Source of the DNA: Ilex aquifolium
Taxonomy: Eukaryota; Streptophyta; Magnoliopsida; Aquifoliales; Aquifoliaceae
Assembly (NCBI GenBank): GCA_951799425.1
Contig: OX637392.1
Location: 39,756,593 to 39,820,592 of the forward strand
Direction of reading: 5' to 3'
DNA: 64,000 nucleotides
Position numbers and translations under genes: made by a program. Of the stretch, positions 44,006-56,428 are shown piece by piece (position 1 is the first letter of the stretch; each line of letters starts with the position of its first letter). The notes beneath the pieces are model-generated. The model had not been told where the DNA came from. It did not search any database and saw only the letters and a program-made list of their open reading frames with translations.

Positions 44006-46498
44006 TGTGACGCCCCAAAATCCGGGGGTCCCGTTGATAACCCATCAACCCGCGGAAACATCCGTGGATATCGCTTAGCCCGACACCACGTCAAGAATAT
44101 CTTCCAAAAACCGGGATTATAACCCATAATGAAAATTCGGTTTAACATTCATTTGATTCAATTAAAGTCCCATACACCGTGGTTTGTACCCCATTAGGGT
44201 CCACTTTGATCACCTAAGGGAAGGAAATTCAAAGCCCAAAGATTTGGCCAAACATTTAAAAATTTCAGATTTTTGGACTAGCTACCGGTAGCTGTTTATC
44301 GGCTACCGGTAGCTGAAACCTTCTGGAGTGACGACTACCTGTTGTCTACCGGTAGCCGAAACCTTCTGGAGTTACGACTACCTGTTGGCTACCGGTAGCC
44401 GAAACCTTCTGGAGTTACGACTACCTGTTGGCTACCGGTAGCTGTTCCTTCGGGAAAACAACTACCTGTGAGCTACCGGTAGCTAAAGGCAGATTTTGCC
44501 CCTTTCCTTAGTTTTTCATTTCCAACTCATTTCAAACCTTCCCAAGGTCACCCAAAACATGTATAATGAAAATTCCCACATTATACATAGTCCATCCAAG
44601 TCATATTACATACAACCTCATACATTCATAATTCAAATATAATGTTTTACAATATTTACATGTCATAAACCATTTTAAAACAAAAGGTTTACAAAATCTT
44701 GATATAAGGCCACACATAGGCCCCCTTCACCCTTGATGCTCTCCATGGGAGCCAATCGCCGGTGTAAACCCGACACCTGAAAATGGTTTCCCGTATAGGG
44801 TGAGCACAACGCCCAGTAGAGATAAACCTATAGAGGTTACTCTCCCCCTAGATGCACATGCTCATGTAATCATAACATAAACATATCACTTAACATTTCA
44901 CATACTTATGCATTCTATGATGGAATGCAACAATGCTATGCCATGGAATGAAGTGACACTCACCCATGCATTTCAACCCGAGTCCCCACCGACTCACGCA
45001 ACACAATGCAACGCCAAAGTGTAATGCACCCCGTCTATTGACGGAAAAACCCTTCCAATGATCGTTATGAAATCCGATCATCATTGGAATCTACCCATTG
45101 AATGGGTGTTTTTATAACCAAAACCCTTGTGTTTTCTTTGGGCAACGGATTTTCGGAATCACACCGCCGGTTCCGTACACCGTGTCACTTTTCTGGAATC
45201 TCACCGCCGGCCAAGTGACTCAACCAAGTGGTTTAGGGTTTTGCACCCAAGGAAGTCGTCATGCCCCTTCTTGCTATACCCAACACAAGTTTTTCCTTAT
45301 GCAATGCAATCATGTGACTCCATGTGACCATCGGTCCACATTTCCAAGCCCACATATCAACCACCAAACAAGGTGTTGATTATATCCATGCATCTCCCAC
45401 ACACCAACACTCATGCAATAGTCCCATGAATGTGATGCCATGAAAATGCTCAAAATGCAACATCTACCACATGAGCAATGTATCCACATGTTCAACATGT
45501 CATAACTTCATGGCAATTATATCAAGTGCATATAACTACCAAACCACATATTCAAATCAACATATCAAAGTCATATCTTGACAACATAGAGCATAAATTT
45601 CAATTATCTCTATACACACAAATATATTATCACAATATAATTGAAATAACACCCATTTATCAACTAAGACATTTAAACAAACACCTTGTAGGCACAAACC
45701 ATAAATCACATATATACATTATTACTCATGCATATATTTATGTATACCCTTATTCTAGCTACACCTAGAGTAGAATGATCCAAGATAGGAATAACCCCTA
45801 CCTCAATAGAGATGTAGGCAATCTCTATACACCAAAATCACCCAAAATCCAAGACTTTCCCCAAACTCCACCTTTGGATCTTCGGTGAAACGCCTTATTT
45901 TTGGTACGTAGACGTAGCCCTCGACGAGTAGATCACTTCTCTCTTCTAGCTCGACGGAATCCGAGCGACGGTTGTCGGAGAAATCGCCGGAGAAAGGCTT
46001 AAGAAAACCCTTTTCTCTCTCCTCTCTTTCTCTCTCTCTTTGAACGGCTGAACAAAGACTCAAGTGGCTTGGAAATTCTGATTTTTCAGATATTTTAGCT
46101 CCTATTTATAATTTTAAATGTGTGGTCTACATCGCACCGCTCGTTTATTACTTTCGGGTCCGTTTTTCGTCCCGAAACGACTCATTAAGTCCCGGATTAA
46201 GTCCAAATAAATTTTATTGGCACATTAATCCAATTATAAGGAAATTTAATATTTCTCGTTTTTGGGGACCTTTAAAAGGTCAATCGCCACGCAGTCGTCT
46301 CGAACTACGTGCAAAATCCGACTATCTCGGAATTCAACGAATTTTCTGGTGGTCACTAGATTTCGCGTTGCGAATCCAACGACGCACTCCGTTTCCTCAT
46401 CCGAGGTCTAGAACATATGTATTTCAAATACGTGCAGTAATGGCAAATTACCATTTTGCCCTTTTTCAGAAAAATTTCAAATTTTCCCGGGTTTCACA
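44006..46498 (-). repeat. 3' LTR of family A copy 2
   Basis: On the - strand it starts TGTGAAACCCGGG at 46498. The palindrome array is at 44281-44483. The TATA box is at 46103-46110. Confidence 0.97.
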
Positions 46499-46511
46499 TT
46501 CTCCCCCCCTT
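46499..46511 (-). other. Polypurine tract of family A copy 2
   Basis: On the - strand AAGGGGGGGAGAA directly precedes the 3' LTR. Confidence 0.9.
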
Positions 46512-46551
46512 AAAAGAATTTCGTCCCTGAAATTCACATACACATATACAT

Positions 46552-49500
46552 TTAATAGCATGCATATGCAACAAGTAATGTACTCTCAATACCAAGCCGT
46601 AAGTATGAAAATGTACCTCTATCCTCAAACAGGAAAGGGTAATTGGCACGTATGGTGTCCTCACGCTCCCATGTTGCCTCCTCTACTCCCCGGTGCTGCC
46701 AAAGTACCTTCACTAACCTCACGGTCTTGCCTCGCAAAACCTGTTCCCGGCTATCCATGATACGTACCGGTCCCTCCTCGAAGGTCCCATCTGTATCAAC
46801 AACAAGCTCGCCCCAATCCACCACATGAGTCGGATCTGGTGTGTATTTCCGGAGCATAGAGATATGGAATACTGCGTGAACACTTGCTAAATCAGGCGGT
46901 AACGCCAATCGGTAAGCAACTGCACCAACCCTGTCGAGTACCTCGAAGGGCCCGATATATCTCGGCGACAGTTTTCCCCGCTTGCCGAACCTGACCACTC
47001 CTCTCGTAGGCATAACCTTCAAGAATACATGATCACCCACCTCAAACTCTAGAGGTCTCCGCCGTCTGTCGGCGTAGCTCTTCTGCCGGCTCTGCGCCGT
47101 GAGAAGACGCTTCCGTATCAAGTTCACCTTCTCTGAGGTGTCTCTAATCAACTCAGGACCCGTAGAGGGTCTCTCTCCAACCTCCGTCCAACAAACCGGA
47201 GATCTACAAGGCCTCCCATATAATGCCTCATAGGGTGCCATCTGTATGCTCGCCTGATAACTATTGTTATAGGCAAACTCTACCAAGGGTAAGTGATCTT
47301 CCCAGCTTCCCTTGAGGTCTAGGACGCATGCCCGCAGCATGTCCTCTAGTGTCTGGATGGTCCTCTCAGACTGACCGTCCGTCTGGGGATGAAAAGCAGT
47401 GCTCATCATCAACTGAGTCCCCATGGTTCGCTGGAAACTCTCCCAAAAATGAGATGTGAATCTGGGATCCCGATCCGATACTATAGATACGGGCACCCCA
47501 TGCAATCGGACAATCTCCCGCATATATAACCTACAGAATTCCTCCAATGTGAAGGTCATCCGCACAGCCAAGAAGTGTGCCGACTTCGTAAGCCGGTCCA
47601 CTATCACCCACACCGCATCATGTCCCCGCGATGTCCGTGGCAAGTGAGTCACAAAATCCATCGTGACATGCTCCCACTTCCACTCAGCTACCTCCAAAGG
47701 CTGGAGTAATCCCGCTGGTCTCTGGTGTTCAGCCTTCACTTGCTGACATGTGAGACATCTACCAACAAATTCACCAACTTGTCTCTTCATCCCACTCCAA
47801 TAATACTGGCGACGAAGATCATGATACATCTTCATGCCCCCTGGATGAACTGCAAAACGGGAACAATGAAATTCCCTAAGAATCTCCTCCCTTAGATCTG
47901 GAGATTGGGGAACCACAATCCTTCCCCTATACCGAAGACTACCATCCAAATGAATGGCCCAGCCCTCGTCACCTGTACCCGACTGCACCCGGTCCTTAAT
48001 GGACACTATCTCTGGGTCTTGCCCCTGAGACTCAATCACTCTGCTCAGTAGGGAAGGCGTAGCCACCAAACTTCCCAGGGTACCCTGAGCCTGCCCCATG
48101 TAATGTAGCCCAAACTGTCCCACAGTTTCGAGCATTTCCCACTCCCGGGAAGCCATACTAGCCAAGACTCCCCTCGACTTTCGGCTAAGTGCGTCAGCCA
48201 CCACATTTGCCTTACCAGGATGGTAATGCAACGTGAAGTCGTAATCTTCCAGAAACTCCATCCATCTGCGTTGCCTCATGTTGAGGTCCCGCTGTGTAAA
48301 GATGTACTTCAGACTCTTGTGGTCTGAAAACACCTCAAACTGATCACCATACAGGTAGTGGCGCCAAGCCTTCAAGGCAAAGACAATAGCCGCCAACTCC
48401 ATATCATGCGTAGGGTAATTCTGCTCGTGGTTCTTTAACTGTCGAGAACCATAAGCCACGACCCTCCCGGACTGCATCAACACACATCCGAGCCCGTCCT
48501 TAGAGGCATCACAATAGACTGTGTACCTCTGTCCCCTTTCTGGGACTATCAATATAGGAGCTGAAGTAAGCCTCCTCTTCAACTCCTGGAATGCCTTCTC
48601 GCAAGAATCATTCCACTCAAACTTAACCTCCTTCCGAGTCAACTTCGTCATAGGTGCAGCTAACCTAGAGAAGTCCTCGATAAACCGCCGATAATACCCA
48701 GCCAATCCCAAGAAACTGCGTATCTCGAAAACTGACTTCGGCCTCTCCCAATTCATCACCGCCTCGACCTTCTCCGGGTCTACGGATACACCCGAAGCCG
48801 ACACTACATGTCCCAAAAACTTCACCTCAGTCAGCCAAAACTCACACTTGCTGAACTTGGCATACAACTGATGGTCTCTCAAGATCTGAAGAACGATCCT
48901 CAAATGACCCTCATGCTCCTCCTCAGACTTGGAATAGATCAAGATGTCGTCAACAAAGACTACGACAAATTGATCAAGGTAGGGTTGGAACACCCTATGC
49001 ATGAGATCCATGAATGCCGCCGGGGCATTCGTCAATCCGAAAGGCATGACAGTAAACTCGTAATGCCCATACCGCGTTCTGAACGCCGTCTTAGGGATAT
49101 CTGCCTCCCTAACCCTCAACTGATGGTAACCGGTACGTAGATCTATTTTGGAGTAGACCCGCGCCCCTCTCAGTTGATCAAACAAGTCATCAATCCTCGG
49201 CAAAGGGTACCTGTTCTTGATAGTAACCCTATTTAACTGCCGGTAATCTATGCAGAGTCGAAGGGTGTTGTCCTTCTTCTTTGCAAATAACACCGGAGCG
49301 CCCCATGGTGAGGTACTCGGTCTAATGAATCCCCTGTCCAACAATTCCTGCAATTGGACCTTGAGTTCTTGCAACTCAGCAGGCGCCATCCTATGTGGAG
49401 TCATAGAAATGGGCGAAGTGCCAGGATGTAACTCAATGGTAAAGTCTACATCCCTATGTGGAGGTAATCCCGGTAGTTCATCCGAAAAAACATCCTCGTA

Positions 49501-51177
49501 TTCACAAACCACTCGAGGTAGACCCAACTCCTGCCTCTCCTCGTTCTCTAGGGTAAGGCTTGCTAGCCAACCCATCAACTGCCCGTGCCATCGGGAGTCA
49601 TACACCCCTTGGGGTAAAGCACCATGCTTGTCCCCCTGGAACTTGAAACAAACACCCTCAGGCGTATAAGCAGTGACCCTCTTCCGATCACAGTCTATCA
49701 CAACACGGTGTGCCGTCAACCAATCCATCCCTAGGATGACATCAAACTCCGACATGTCCATGACCCTAAGGTCAACGGTGAGTAGAATCCCAGAGATCTC
49801 TAACTCACAACCCCGACATATCTGACCAACCCTCACCCTAGCACCTAGGGGAGAACTCACATGCAATGGCTCCTCCAAGGTCTCAACCTCTAAGCCCAAG
49901 TCTTTCACACAAGATGCAGCAATAAATGAATGTGATGCACCAGAATCAAATAATACCCTAGCCCATAAACGAGAGAGTAAGAATGTACCCTGTATCACCG
50001 ACAAATCTGCCGGTTCAGTCTGTGGCGTCATGGCGTAGACACGCCCCTGGGTCCCTGAAGTACCGGCTTGTGAGCCCTGTCCTCGGCCTCGACCCAAACT
50101 CTGGCCCATCTGGCCTGATTGCGTGGCACTCGCACGTGATGTAGTAGGGGTCTGTGCAGCACCCTGGAACTGGTACTGGCTTCCCTGGCCTGTAGTGGGG
50201 TAGGGAGGAACATAAGGTGTCTGTGTGTGCCCCACTGAAGACTGGGACTGGGATGCCCCATAACTCTGGGATCCCTGCCTCTGAGGACAATCCCGCTTCA
50301 TGTGCCCCGGTTGGTGGCAATGATAGCAAGTCCGTTGGCCTGCCTGGTAGGAAGGCCTCTGATTTCTCCCACCTTGGGAGGATTGACCCTGGCCTTGGCT
50401 TCGATAGCCGCGGCTCTGCCCTTGCTGTCCCTGCGGAGTAAAAGTTCTCTGCCTCTTTCCCGCACTAGAAGAAGAGGATGGTCCCTCCTTCTTCTTGTCC
50501 TTAGTACCACCCTCGCGAATATTCCTCGCGTCATCCACCTCTCGTTCAATAGCCATGGCCGTCGTGATCATTAAATCCAGATCTTGTAGGAGAAGACCTA
50601 CAATTTTCCCCCGAATGGAAAGCTTCAAGCCTTCCTCAAACCTTCTTACCTTAGCCACAGCTGTGGCTACGTAATCATCGGCGAAACGTGCTAGTTCTGT
50701 GAACTTCGCCACGTATTCCATCACCGTCATGTTTCCTTGTTTCAATTCCAGAAACTCCCGGGCCTTTGCATGTCGCATGGCCGGTGGGAAATACTTGCCC
50801 ATGAAGAGCTCCTTGAACTCTTCCCATGTCATAGTCTCAAGATTCTTTGTGCCCGAGACCCAATCCCACCACACTTGGGATTCTCCTTCTAGCTGGAATG
50901 CAGCTAGTGTTATCTTACTGGCGTCGGAAGTGATTCCCATTGCCTTCAAGATCTTTGTTACTTGCCGGAACCAATGGTCAGCCACCATAGGATCCGCCCC
51001 TCCCGTAAAAACTGGAGGTTTATGTGCCTTGAACTGTTGGAGGTTACTCAAACCTCCCCGGTGTGCAACCGTAGCTGCCATCATGCCCATAGTCTCATTA
51101 AAGGCCTGTTGATCGAAGGCCGGTGGTTGTTGATTAGTTCTCCCACCGCCTCGGCGTCCCCTTCCTCGACTAGCCAT
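46552..51177 (-). CDS. Gag-pol polyprotein of family A copy 2 (1541 residues, intact)
   Basis: One frame codes for the whole set. Gag core spans about residues 50-230 ([29 protein letters not shown]); zinc knuckle [14 protein letters not shown] at 284-297; protease DSGAS at 411-415; reverse transcriptase about 590-770 with FVDD at 741-744; RNase H from YCDASKDG at 888 to ADALSR; integrase zinc-binding H1104, H1111, C1141, C1144; integrase core D1174, D1235 and E1271, with the typical 35-residue D-E spacing; GPY/F-like part near 1409; chromodomain-like tail about 1485-1520. All catalytic residues are present. The start is the first Met, [12 protein letters not shown], 336 bp after the primer site. 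Fusion of gag and pol in one frame is usual in this clade (Tekay/Del-like). Products act in cytoplasmic particles and then in the nucleus. Confidence 0.97.
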   Translation of the reverse strand: MASRGRGRRGGGRTNQQPPAFDQQAFNETMGMMAATVAHRGGLSNLQQFKAHKPPVFTGGADPMVADHWFRQVTKILKAMGITSDASKITLAAFQLEGESQVWWDWVSGTKNLETMTWEEFKELFMGKYFPPAMRHAKAREFLELKQGNMTVMEYVAKFTELARFADDYVATAVAKVRRFEEGLKLSIRGKIVGLLLQDLDLMITTAMAIEREVDDARNIREGGTKDKKKEGPSSSSSAGKRQRTFTPQGQQGQSRGYRSQGQGQSSQGGRNQRPSYQAGQRTCYHCHQPGHMKRDCPQRQGSQSYGASQSQSSVGHTQTPYVPPYPTTGQGSQYQFQGAAQTPTTSRASATQSGQMGQSLGRGRGQGSQAGTSGTQGRVYAMTPQTEPADLSVIQGTFLLSRLWARVLFDSGASHSFIAASCVKDLGLEVETLEEPLHVSSPLGARVRVGQICRGCELEISGILLTVDLRVMDMSEFDVILGMDWLTAHRVVIDCDRKRVTAYTPEGVCFKFQGDKHGALPQGVYDSRWHGQLMGWLASLTLENEERQELGLPRVVCEYEDVFSDELPGLPPHRDVDFTIELHPGTSPISMTPHRMAPAELQELKVQLQELLDRGFIRPSTSPWGAPVLFAKKKDNTLRLCIDYRQLNRVTIKNRYPLPRIDDLFDQLRGARVYSKIDLRTGYHQLRVREADIPKTAFRTRYGHYEFTVMPFGLTNAPAAFMDLMHRVFQPYLDQFVVVFVDDILIYSKSEEEHEGHLRIVLQILRDHQLYAKFSKCEFWLTEVKFLGHVVSASGVSVDPEKVEAVMNWERPKSVFEIRSFLGLAGYYRRFIEDFSRLAAPMTKLTRKEVKFEWNDSCEKAFQELKRRLTSAPILIVPERGQRYTVYCDASKDGLGCVLMQSGRVVAYGSRQLKNHEQNYPTHDMELAAIVFALKAWRHYLYGDQFEVFSDHKSLKYIFTQRDLNMRQRRWMEFLEDYDFTLHYHPGKANVVADALSRKSRGVLASMASREWEMLETVGQFGLHYMGQAQGTLGSLVATPSLLSRVIESQGQDPEIVSIKDRVQSGTGDEGWAIHLDGSLRYRGRIVVPQSPDLREEILREFHCSRFAVHPGGMKMYHDLRRQYYWSGMKRQVGEFVGRCLTCQQVKAEHQRPAGLLQPLEVAEWKWEHVTMDFVTHLPRTSRGHDAVWVIVDRLTKSAHFLAVRMTFTLEEFCRLYMREIVRLHGVPVSIVSDRDPRFTSHFWESFQRTMGTQLMMSTAFHPQTDGQSERTIQTLEDMLRACVLDLKGSWEDHLPLVEFAYNNSYQASIQMAPYEALYGRPCRSPVCWTEVGERPSTGPELIRDTSEKVNLIRKRLLTAQSRQKSYADRRRRPLEFEVGDHVFLKVMPTRGVVRFGKRGKLSPRYIGPFEVLDRVGAVAYRLALPPDLASVHAVFHISMLRKYTPDPTHVVDWGELVVDTDGTFEEGPVRIMDSREQVLRGKTVRLVKVLWQHRGVEEATWEREDTIRANYPFLFEDRGTFSYLRLGIESTLLVAYACY

Positions 51178-51513
51178 CTATATTTGTCAAATAGCAAACA
51201 AGTCTCACAAGGTATCCCGAAAATAGGGATCAAGATTGAAACTTTGAGAATTCCTCTCATTGTCTCACTAGTAATGCTTATGCCACCCACTAGTAGACAT
51301 TTATACCATGAACCACTCCGTTCATCCCTTATTCCGAACCCAAGGTTATGTTTTCTAACCTAATGTGTTCCTTTACATATACATTCTACCATGTATATAA
51401 TTCACATGTCATGTAGCACATAACATATAGCAAACAACAATTAACATGTATGCACATGGAATGTAATGGTCTAAACCCATGCCCATCAAGCCCTAGGTTT
51501 ATCGTAAACATAT
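51178..51513 (-). other. Leader between primer site and gag of family A copy 2
   Basis: 336 bp without a conserved frame. It would carry the packaging signal, which cannot be located from sequence alone. Confidence 0.6.
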
Positions 51514-51525
51514 GCTCTGATACCA
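51514..51525 (-). other. Primer-binding site of family A copy 2 (tRNA-iMet)
   Basis: On the - strand TGGTATCAGAGC starts three bases after the 5' LTR end. It is a perfect complement of the tRNA-iMet 3' end. Confidence 0.95.
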
Positions 51526-51528
51526 AGC

Positions 51529-54021
51529 TGTGACGCCCCAAAATCCGGGGGTCCCGTTGATAACCCATCAACCCGCGGAAACATCCGTGGATATCGCTTA
51601 GCCCGACACCACGTCAAGAATATCTTCCAAAAACCGGGATTATAACCCATAATGAAAATTCGGTTTAACATTCATTTGATTCAATTAAAGTCCCATACAC
51701 CGTGGTTTGTACCCCATTAGGGTCCACTTTGATCACCTAAGGGAAGGAAATTCAAAGCCCAAAGATTTGGCCAAACATTTAAAAATTTCAGATTTTTGGA
51801 CTAGCTACCGGTAGCTGTTTATCGGCTACCGGTAGCTGAAACCTTCTGGAGTGACGACTACCTGTTGTCTACCGGTAGCCGAAACCTTCTGGAGTTACGA
51901 CTACCTGTTGGCTACCGGTAGCCGAAACCTTCTGGAGTTACGACTACCTGTTGGCTACCGGTAGCTGTTCCTTCGGGAAAACAACTACCTGTGAGCTACC
52001 GGTAGCTAAAGGCAGATTTTGCCCCTTTCCTTAGTTTTTCATTTCCAACTCATTTCAAACCTTCCCAAGGTCACCCAAAACATGTATAATGAAAATTCCC
52101 ACATTATACATAGTCCATCCAAGTCATATTACATACAACCTCATACATTCATAATTCAAATATAATGTTTTACAATATTTACATGTCATAAACCATTTTA
52201 AAACAAAAGGTTTACAAAATCTTGATATAAGGCCACACATAGGCCCCCTTCACCCTTGATGCTCTCCATGGGAGCCAATCGCCGGTGTAAACCCGACACC
52301 TGAAAATGGTTTCCCGTATAGGGTGAGCACAACGCCCAGTAGAGATAAACCTATAGAGGTTACTCTCCCCCTAGATGCACATGCTCATGTAATCATAACA
52401 TAAACATATCACTTAACATTTCACATACTTATGCATTCTATGATGGAATGCAACAATGCTATGCCATGGAATGAAGTGACACTCACCCATGCATTTCAAC
52501 CCGAGTCCCCACCGACTCACGCAACACAATGCAACGCCAAAGTGTAATGCACCCCGTCTATTGACGGAAAAACCCTTCCAATGATCGTTATGAAATCCGA
52601 TCATCATTGGAATCTACCCATTGAATGGGTGTTTTTATAACCAAAACCCTTGTGTTTTCTTTGGGCAACGGATTTTCGGAATCACACCGCCGGTTCCGTA
52701 CACCGTGTCACTTTTCTGGAATCTCACCGCCGGCCAAGTGACTCAACCAAGTGGTTTAGGGTTTTGCACCCAAGGAAGTCGTCATGCCCCTTCTTGCTAT
52801 ACCCAACACAAGTTTTTCCTTATGCAATGCAATCATGTGACTCCATGTGACCATCGGTCCACATTTCCAAGCCCACATATCAACCACCAAACAAGGTGTT
52901 GATTATATCCATGCATCTCCCACACACCAACACTCATGCAATAGTCCCATGAATGTGATGCCATGAAAATGCTCAAAATGCAACATCTACCACATGAGCA
53001 ATGTATCCACATGTTCAACATGTCATAACTTCATGGCAATTATATCAAGTGCATATAACTACCAAACCACATATTCAAATCAACATATCAAAGTCATATC
53101 TTGACAACATAGAGCATAAATTTCAATTATCTCTATACACACAAATATATTATCACAATATAATTGAAATAACACCCATTTATCAACTAAGGCATTTAAA
53201 CAAACACCTTGTAGGCACAAACCATAAATCACATATATACATTATTACTCATGCATATATTTATGTATACCCTTATTCTAGCTACACCTAGAGTAGAATG
53301 ATCCAAGATAGGAATAACCCCTACCTCAATAGAGATGTAGGCAATCTCTATACACCAAAATCACCCAAAATCCAAGACTTTCCCCAAACTCCACCTTTGG
53401 ATCTTCGGTGAAACGCCTTATTTTTGGTACGTAGACGTAGCCCTCGACGAGTAGATCACTTCTCTCTTCTAGCTCGACGGAATCCGAGCGACGGTTGTCG
53501 GAGAAATCGCCGGAGAAAGGCTTAAGAAAACCCTTTTCTCTCTCCTCTCTTTCTCTCTCTCTTTGAACGGCTGAACAAAGACTCAAGTGGCTTGGAAATT
53601 CTGATTTTTCAGATATTTTAGCTCCTATTTATAATTTTAAATGTGTGGTCTACATCGCACCGCTCGTTTATTACTTTCGGGTCCGTTTTTCGTCCCGAAA
53701 CGACTCATTAAGTCCCGGATTAAGTCCAAATAAATTTTATTGGCACATTAATCCAATTATAAGGAAATTTAATATTTCTCGTTTTTGGAGACCTTTAAAA
53801 GGTCAATCGCCACGCAGTCGTCTCGAACTACGTGCAAAATTCGACTATCTCGGAATTCAACGAATTTTCTGGTGGTCACTAGATTTCGCGTTGCGAATCC
53901 AACGACGCACTCCGTTTCCTCATCCGAGGTCTAGAACATATGTATTTCAAATACGTGCAGTAATGGCAAATTACCATTTTGCCCTTTTTCAGAAAAATTT
54001 CAAATTTTCCCGGGTTTCACA
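51529..54021 (-). repeat. 5' LTR of family A copy 2
   Basis: On the - strand it runs from TGTGAAACCC at 54021 to GGCGTCACA. The palindrome array is at 51804-52006. Transcription probably starts shortly below the TATA box, near 53600. Confidence 0.97.
53626..53633 (-). promoter_or_regulatory. TATA box of family A copy 2 (active LTR)
   Basis: TATAAATA on the - strand, identical in the other LTR and in copy 1. About 390 bp of U3 lies upstream. Confidence 0.75.
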
Positions 54022-54042
54022 TGTAGATCGTGTTTTTGCCAT
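54022..54042 (-). pseudogene. Second MULE-3 gene, start of first exon
   Basis: On the - strand ATG begins MAKTRST, and family A copy 2 follows directly. With one TGTAG copy removed, the frame continues as TAKKTQGK in the piece ending at 44005. The retrotransposon thus inserted seven codons after the start. Confidence 0.6.
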
Positions 54043-54248
54043 GTTCTGTGTTCACAAAAAAATTAGACATTTAAGAATAAATTTGAATATTAATGTATCT
54101 TGTCACTGTATGTTATATCAGTATGACATTTTAATCTCTATTCAATAATAATGTATTAGTCACACTTTGTTGTAAATTTAATTGTTATATATGAGAAATG
54201 CAATTCAATAAATAAGTCGTCCATATACATTGTACCTCTGTGGACTAA

Positions 54249-55840
54249 GTAAACATAAATCTTTTATGAATTTTTTACCAAATACAATGATTACCCAAGC
54301 AACAGAGTTATAACTTAAAGAGTTCTAAAAGAGAGACATTAATAAGAGTGACCTTATAAATTAAACAGTGACATTATTTTAAGTTGTAAAAGAGTTACAA
54401 CAAAGTGTTACGTGAAATTGCTGCATTATAACGTTTCCACTATATGTTGTCAATGTGTATAAAGCTTTCTACGCATTATTAATTGAATATAAAGGTCAAT
54501 ATATTATGTACCAATACTGTTCCATAGTGTGTAACTAGGCTGTCACCATCATAACTACTTGGCCATATTTGAAGCTCAAGGTAAAAAGTCAATATATGTT
54601 GTATCACTATGAATAATCAACAATAGGTTATCAGTATATAGTGTAGCTGTATGGATAATATTCAATACCATAGTGTTACATCATTTTAAATTAACAAATA
54701 ATACAAATTGTTATCCATATTCAAAGATGTAATACAGTAACTATGTTTCCTATTTGAAAAAAAAGCATCATTTAACAAAATAAGGCATCTAATTATATGA
54801 TTTGGTTTTCTGAAAACCTAGCAATTACACAATGCAACATTGTACATATATTGAAATGAATTTTATGTATTAGATATCATTTAAAACACTATCTAAAATA
54901 TGATGGATCCCATTTAAAAATTTTAAAAAAAATTAAAAAAACAAATAAAAAAACATTAAGGCTTGGGATTTTTGATTTGAGGTTTGTATACTGCGACATT
55001 GAACATAAACTCCAAATGGAATTGTTGTAACTTATTATTTGTGTAAACATAAATCTTTTATGAATTTTTCACCAAATACAATGATTACCCAAGCAACAGA
55101 GTTATAACTTAAAGATCTCTAAAAGAGTGACATTAATAAGAGTGACATTATAACTTAAATAGTGACATTATTTAAAGTTGTAAAAGAGTTACAACAAAGT
55201 ATTACGTGAAAATGCAGCATCATAACGTTTCCACTGTATGTTGTCAATGTGTATAAAGCTTTCTACACATTATTAATTGAATATAAAGGTCAATATATAA
55301 TGTACCAATACTGTTCCATAGTGTGTTACTAGGCTGTCACCATCATACCTACTTGGCCATATTAGAAGGTCAAGGTAAAAACTCAATATATGTTGTATCA
55401 CTATGAATTATCAACAATAGCCTAACAGTATATAGTGTAGCTGCATGAATAATCTTCAATACCATAGTGTTACATCATTCTAAATTAACAAATACTACAA
55501 ATTGTTATCTATATTCAAAGATGTAATACATTAACTATGTTTTCTAGTTGAAAAAAAGGAGTAATTTAACAAAATAAGACATTTAATTATATGATTTGGT
55601 TTTCTCAAAACCTAGCAATTACACAATGAAACATTGCAAAAAAATTCAAATGAATTTTATGTATTATCTATCCTTTAAAACACTATCTAAAATATGATGG
55701 ATCTCATTTAAAAATTAAAAAAACTAACAAAACAGTAAGGTTTGGTATTTTTGATTTGAGGCTTGTATACTGCGACATTGAACATAAACTCAAAATGAAA
55801 TTGTTGTAGCTTATTATTTGTGTAAACATAAATCTTAACT
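54249..55840. repeat. Tandem duplication of about 790 bp in MULE-3
   Basis: The segment starting GTAAACATAAATCTTTTATG recurs at 54249, 55043 and, in short form, 55822. The first two units match along their length with scattered changes. Each holds motifs such as AGAGTGACATTATAA and TATATAGTGTAGCTG. It has no coding capacity. Confidence 0.85.
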
Positions 55841-56428
55841 TTTATGGATTTCATTCAAAAAAAAAAAACGAAATCACTCAACAAATTAATACTTATGATT
55901 TGGGGTTTTTGTGTTTAATTCATAAAAAAAAAAAAAAACGAAAAAATCAAAAAACTTACTGTTAAAGAGTCAGTGAGAATGCCGGAACTCCTTATGATGA
56001 CGCTGGAACCCCTCAACGATGCCGGAAGAACAATGACAACTTCAACAACTTGCTTCAACGGAGTCCGTTCAAGTCAAAGATCCCAACAACCTTCATCTTT
56101 ACAAGAATCTTATTCAAACAAAGGCAATGCAAATGGTTTGGATTTTTCAGAACTTTCCGTTGAAAGTGTAAAGATGTAACGAGTAAAAAAAAAAAAAGAA
56201 AGTGGAAGATGTCGGTGAAAATGTGAAGGGATTTTGCACAAAATAAGGGATTCCACGAGTGGGTTTCTTAAAAACCGATTTAATGCTCTACTTTTCAATT
56301 TCCATTTTTAAATACTTAAATGGTTTTTTTGTCTTTTCATGTCACAATGGACTTTTGTCCAAAATGTTTTGAGTACAGGACTTTTTCACCGAAACTTCTT
56401 AGATTCTGTACTGGCCCACAAAATTCAT
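55841..56428. other. Right subterminal part and end of MULE-3
   Basis: Contains A-runs, a GC-richer stretch (55970-56180) that could be an exon of unknown origin but has no recognisable product, and the inverted end of MULE-3. Confidence 0.5.

Larger units (their letters stand above)
44006..54021 (-). mobile_element. Full-length Ty3/gypsy chromovirus, family A copy 2
   Basis: 10,016 bp with LTRs at 44006-46498 and 51529-54021, both 2493 bp, differing at about three positions by eye. The target duplication TGTAG is perfect (44001-44005 and 54022-54026). Primer site, one uninterrupted gag-pol frame and polypurine tract are all present. It is the only complete autonomous element in the window and may still be able to move. 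Confidence 0.97.
37037..56428. mobile_element. MULE-3: Mutator-like element with transposase and second gene, carrying nested retroelements
   Basis: The ends align without gaps for over 50 bp: left GGGAAATTTGTGGGGGAGTACA and, 29 bases on, TGAAAAAGTCC; right in reverse complement TGAATTTTGTGGGCCAGTACA and TGAAAAAGTCC. Identical flanks TTTTTTAAAT lie on both sides. Without the solo LTR (41273-43386) and family A copy 2 (44006-54021) it is about 7.3 kb. It contains a transposase pseudogene on the + strand and a second gene on the - strand, so the two are convergent. Confidence 0.85.

Noticed and set aside
46122-46760. A 212-codon frame on the + strand over the junction of LTR and polyprotein
   Set aside because: It runs antisense to the polyprotein end and the polypurine tract. 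It is present as a mirror copy at 2178-2816, so it is a shadow.
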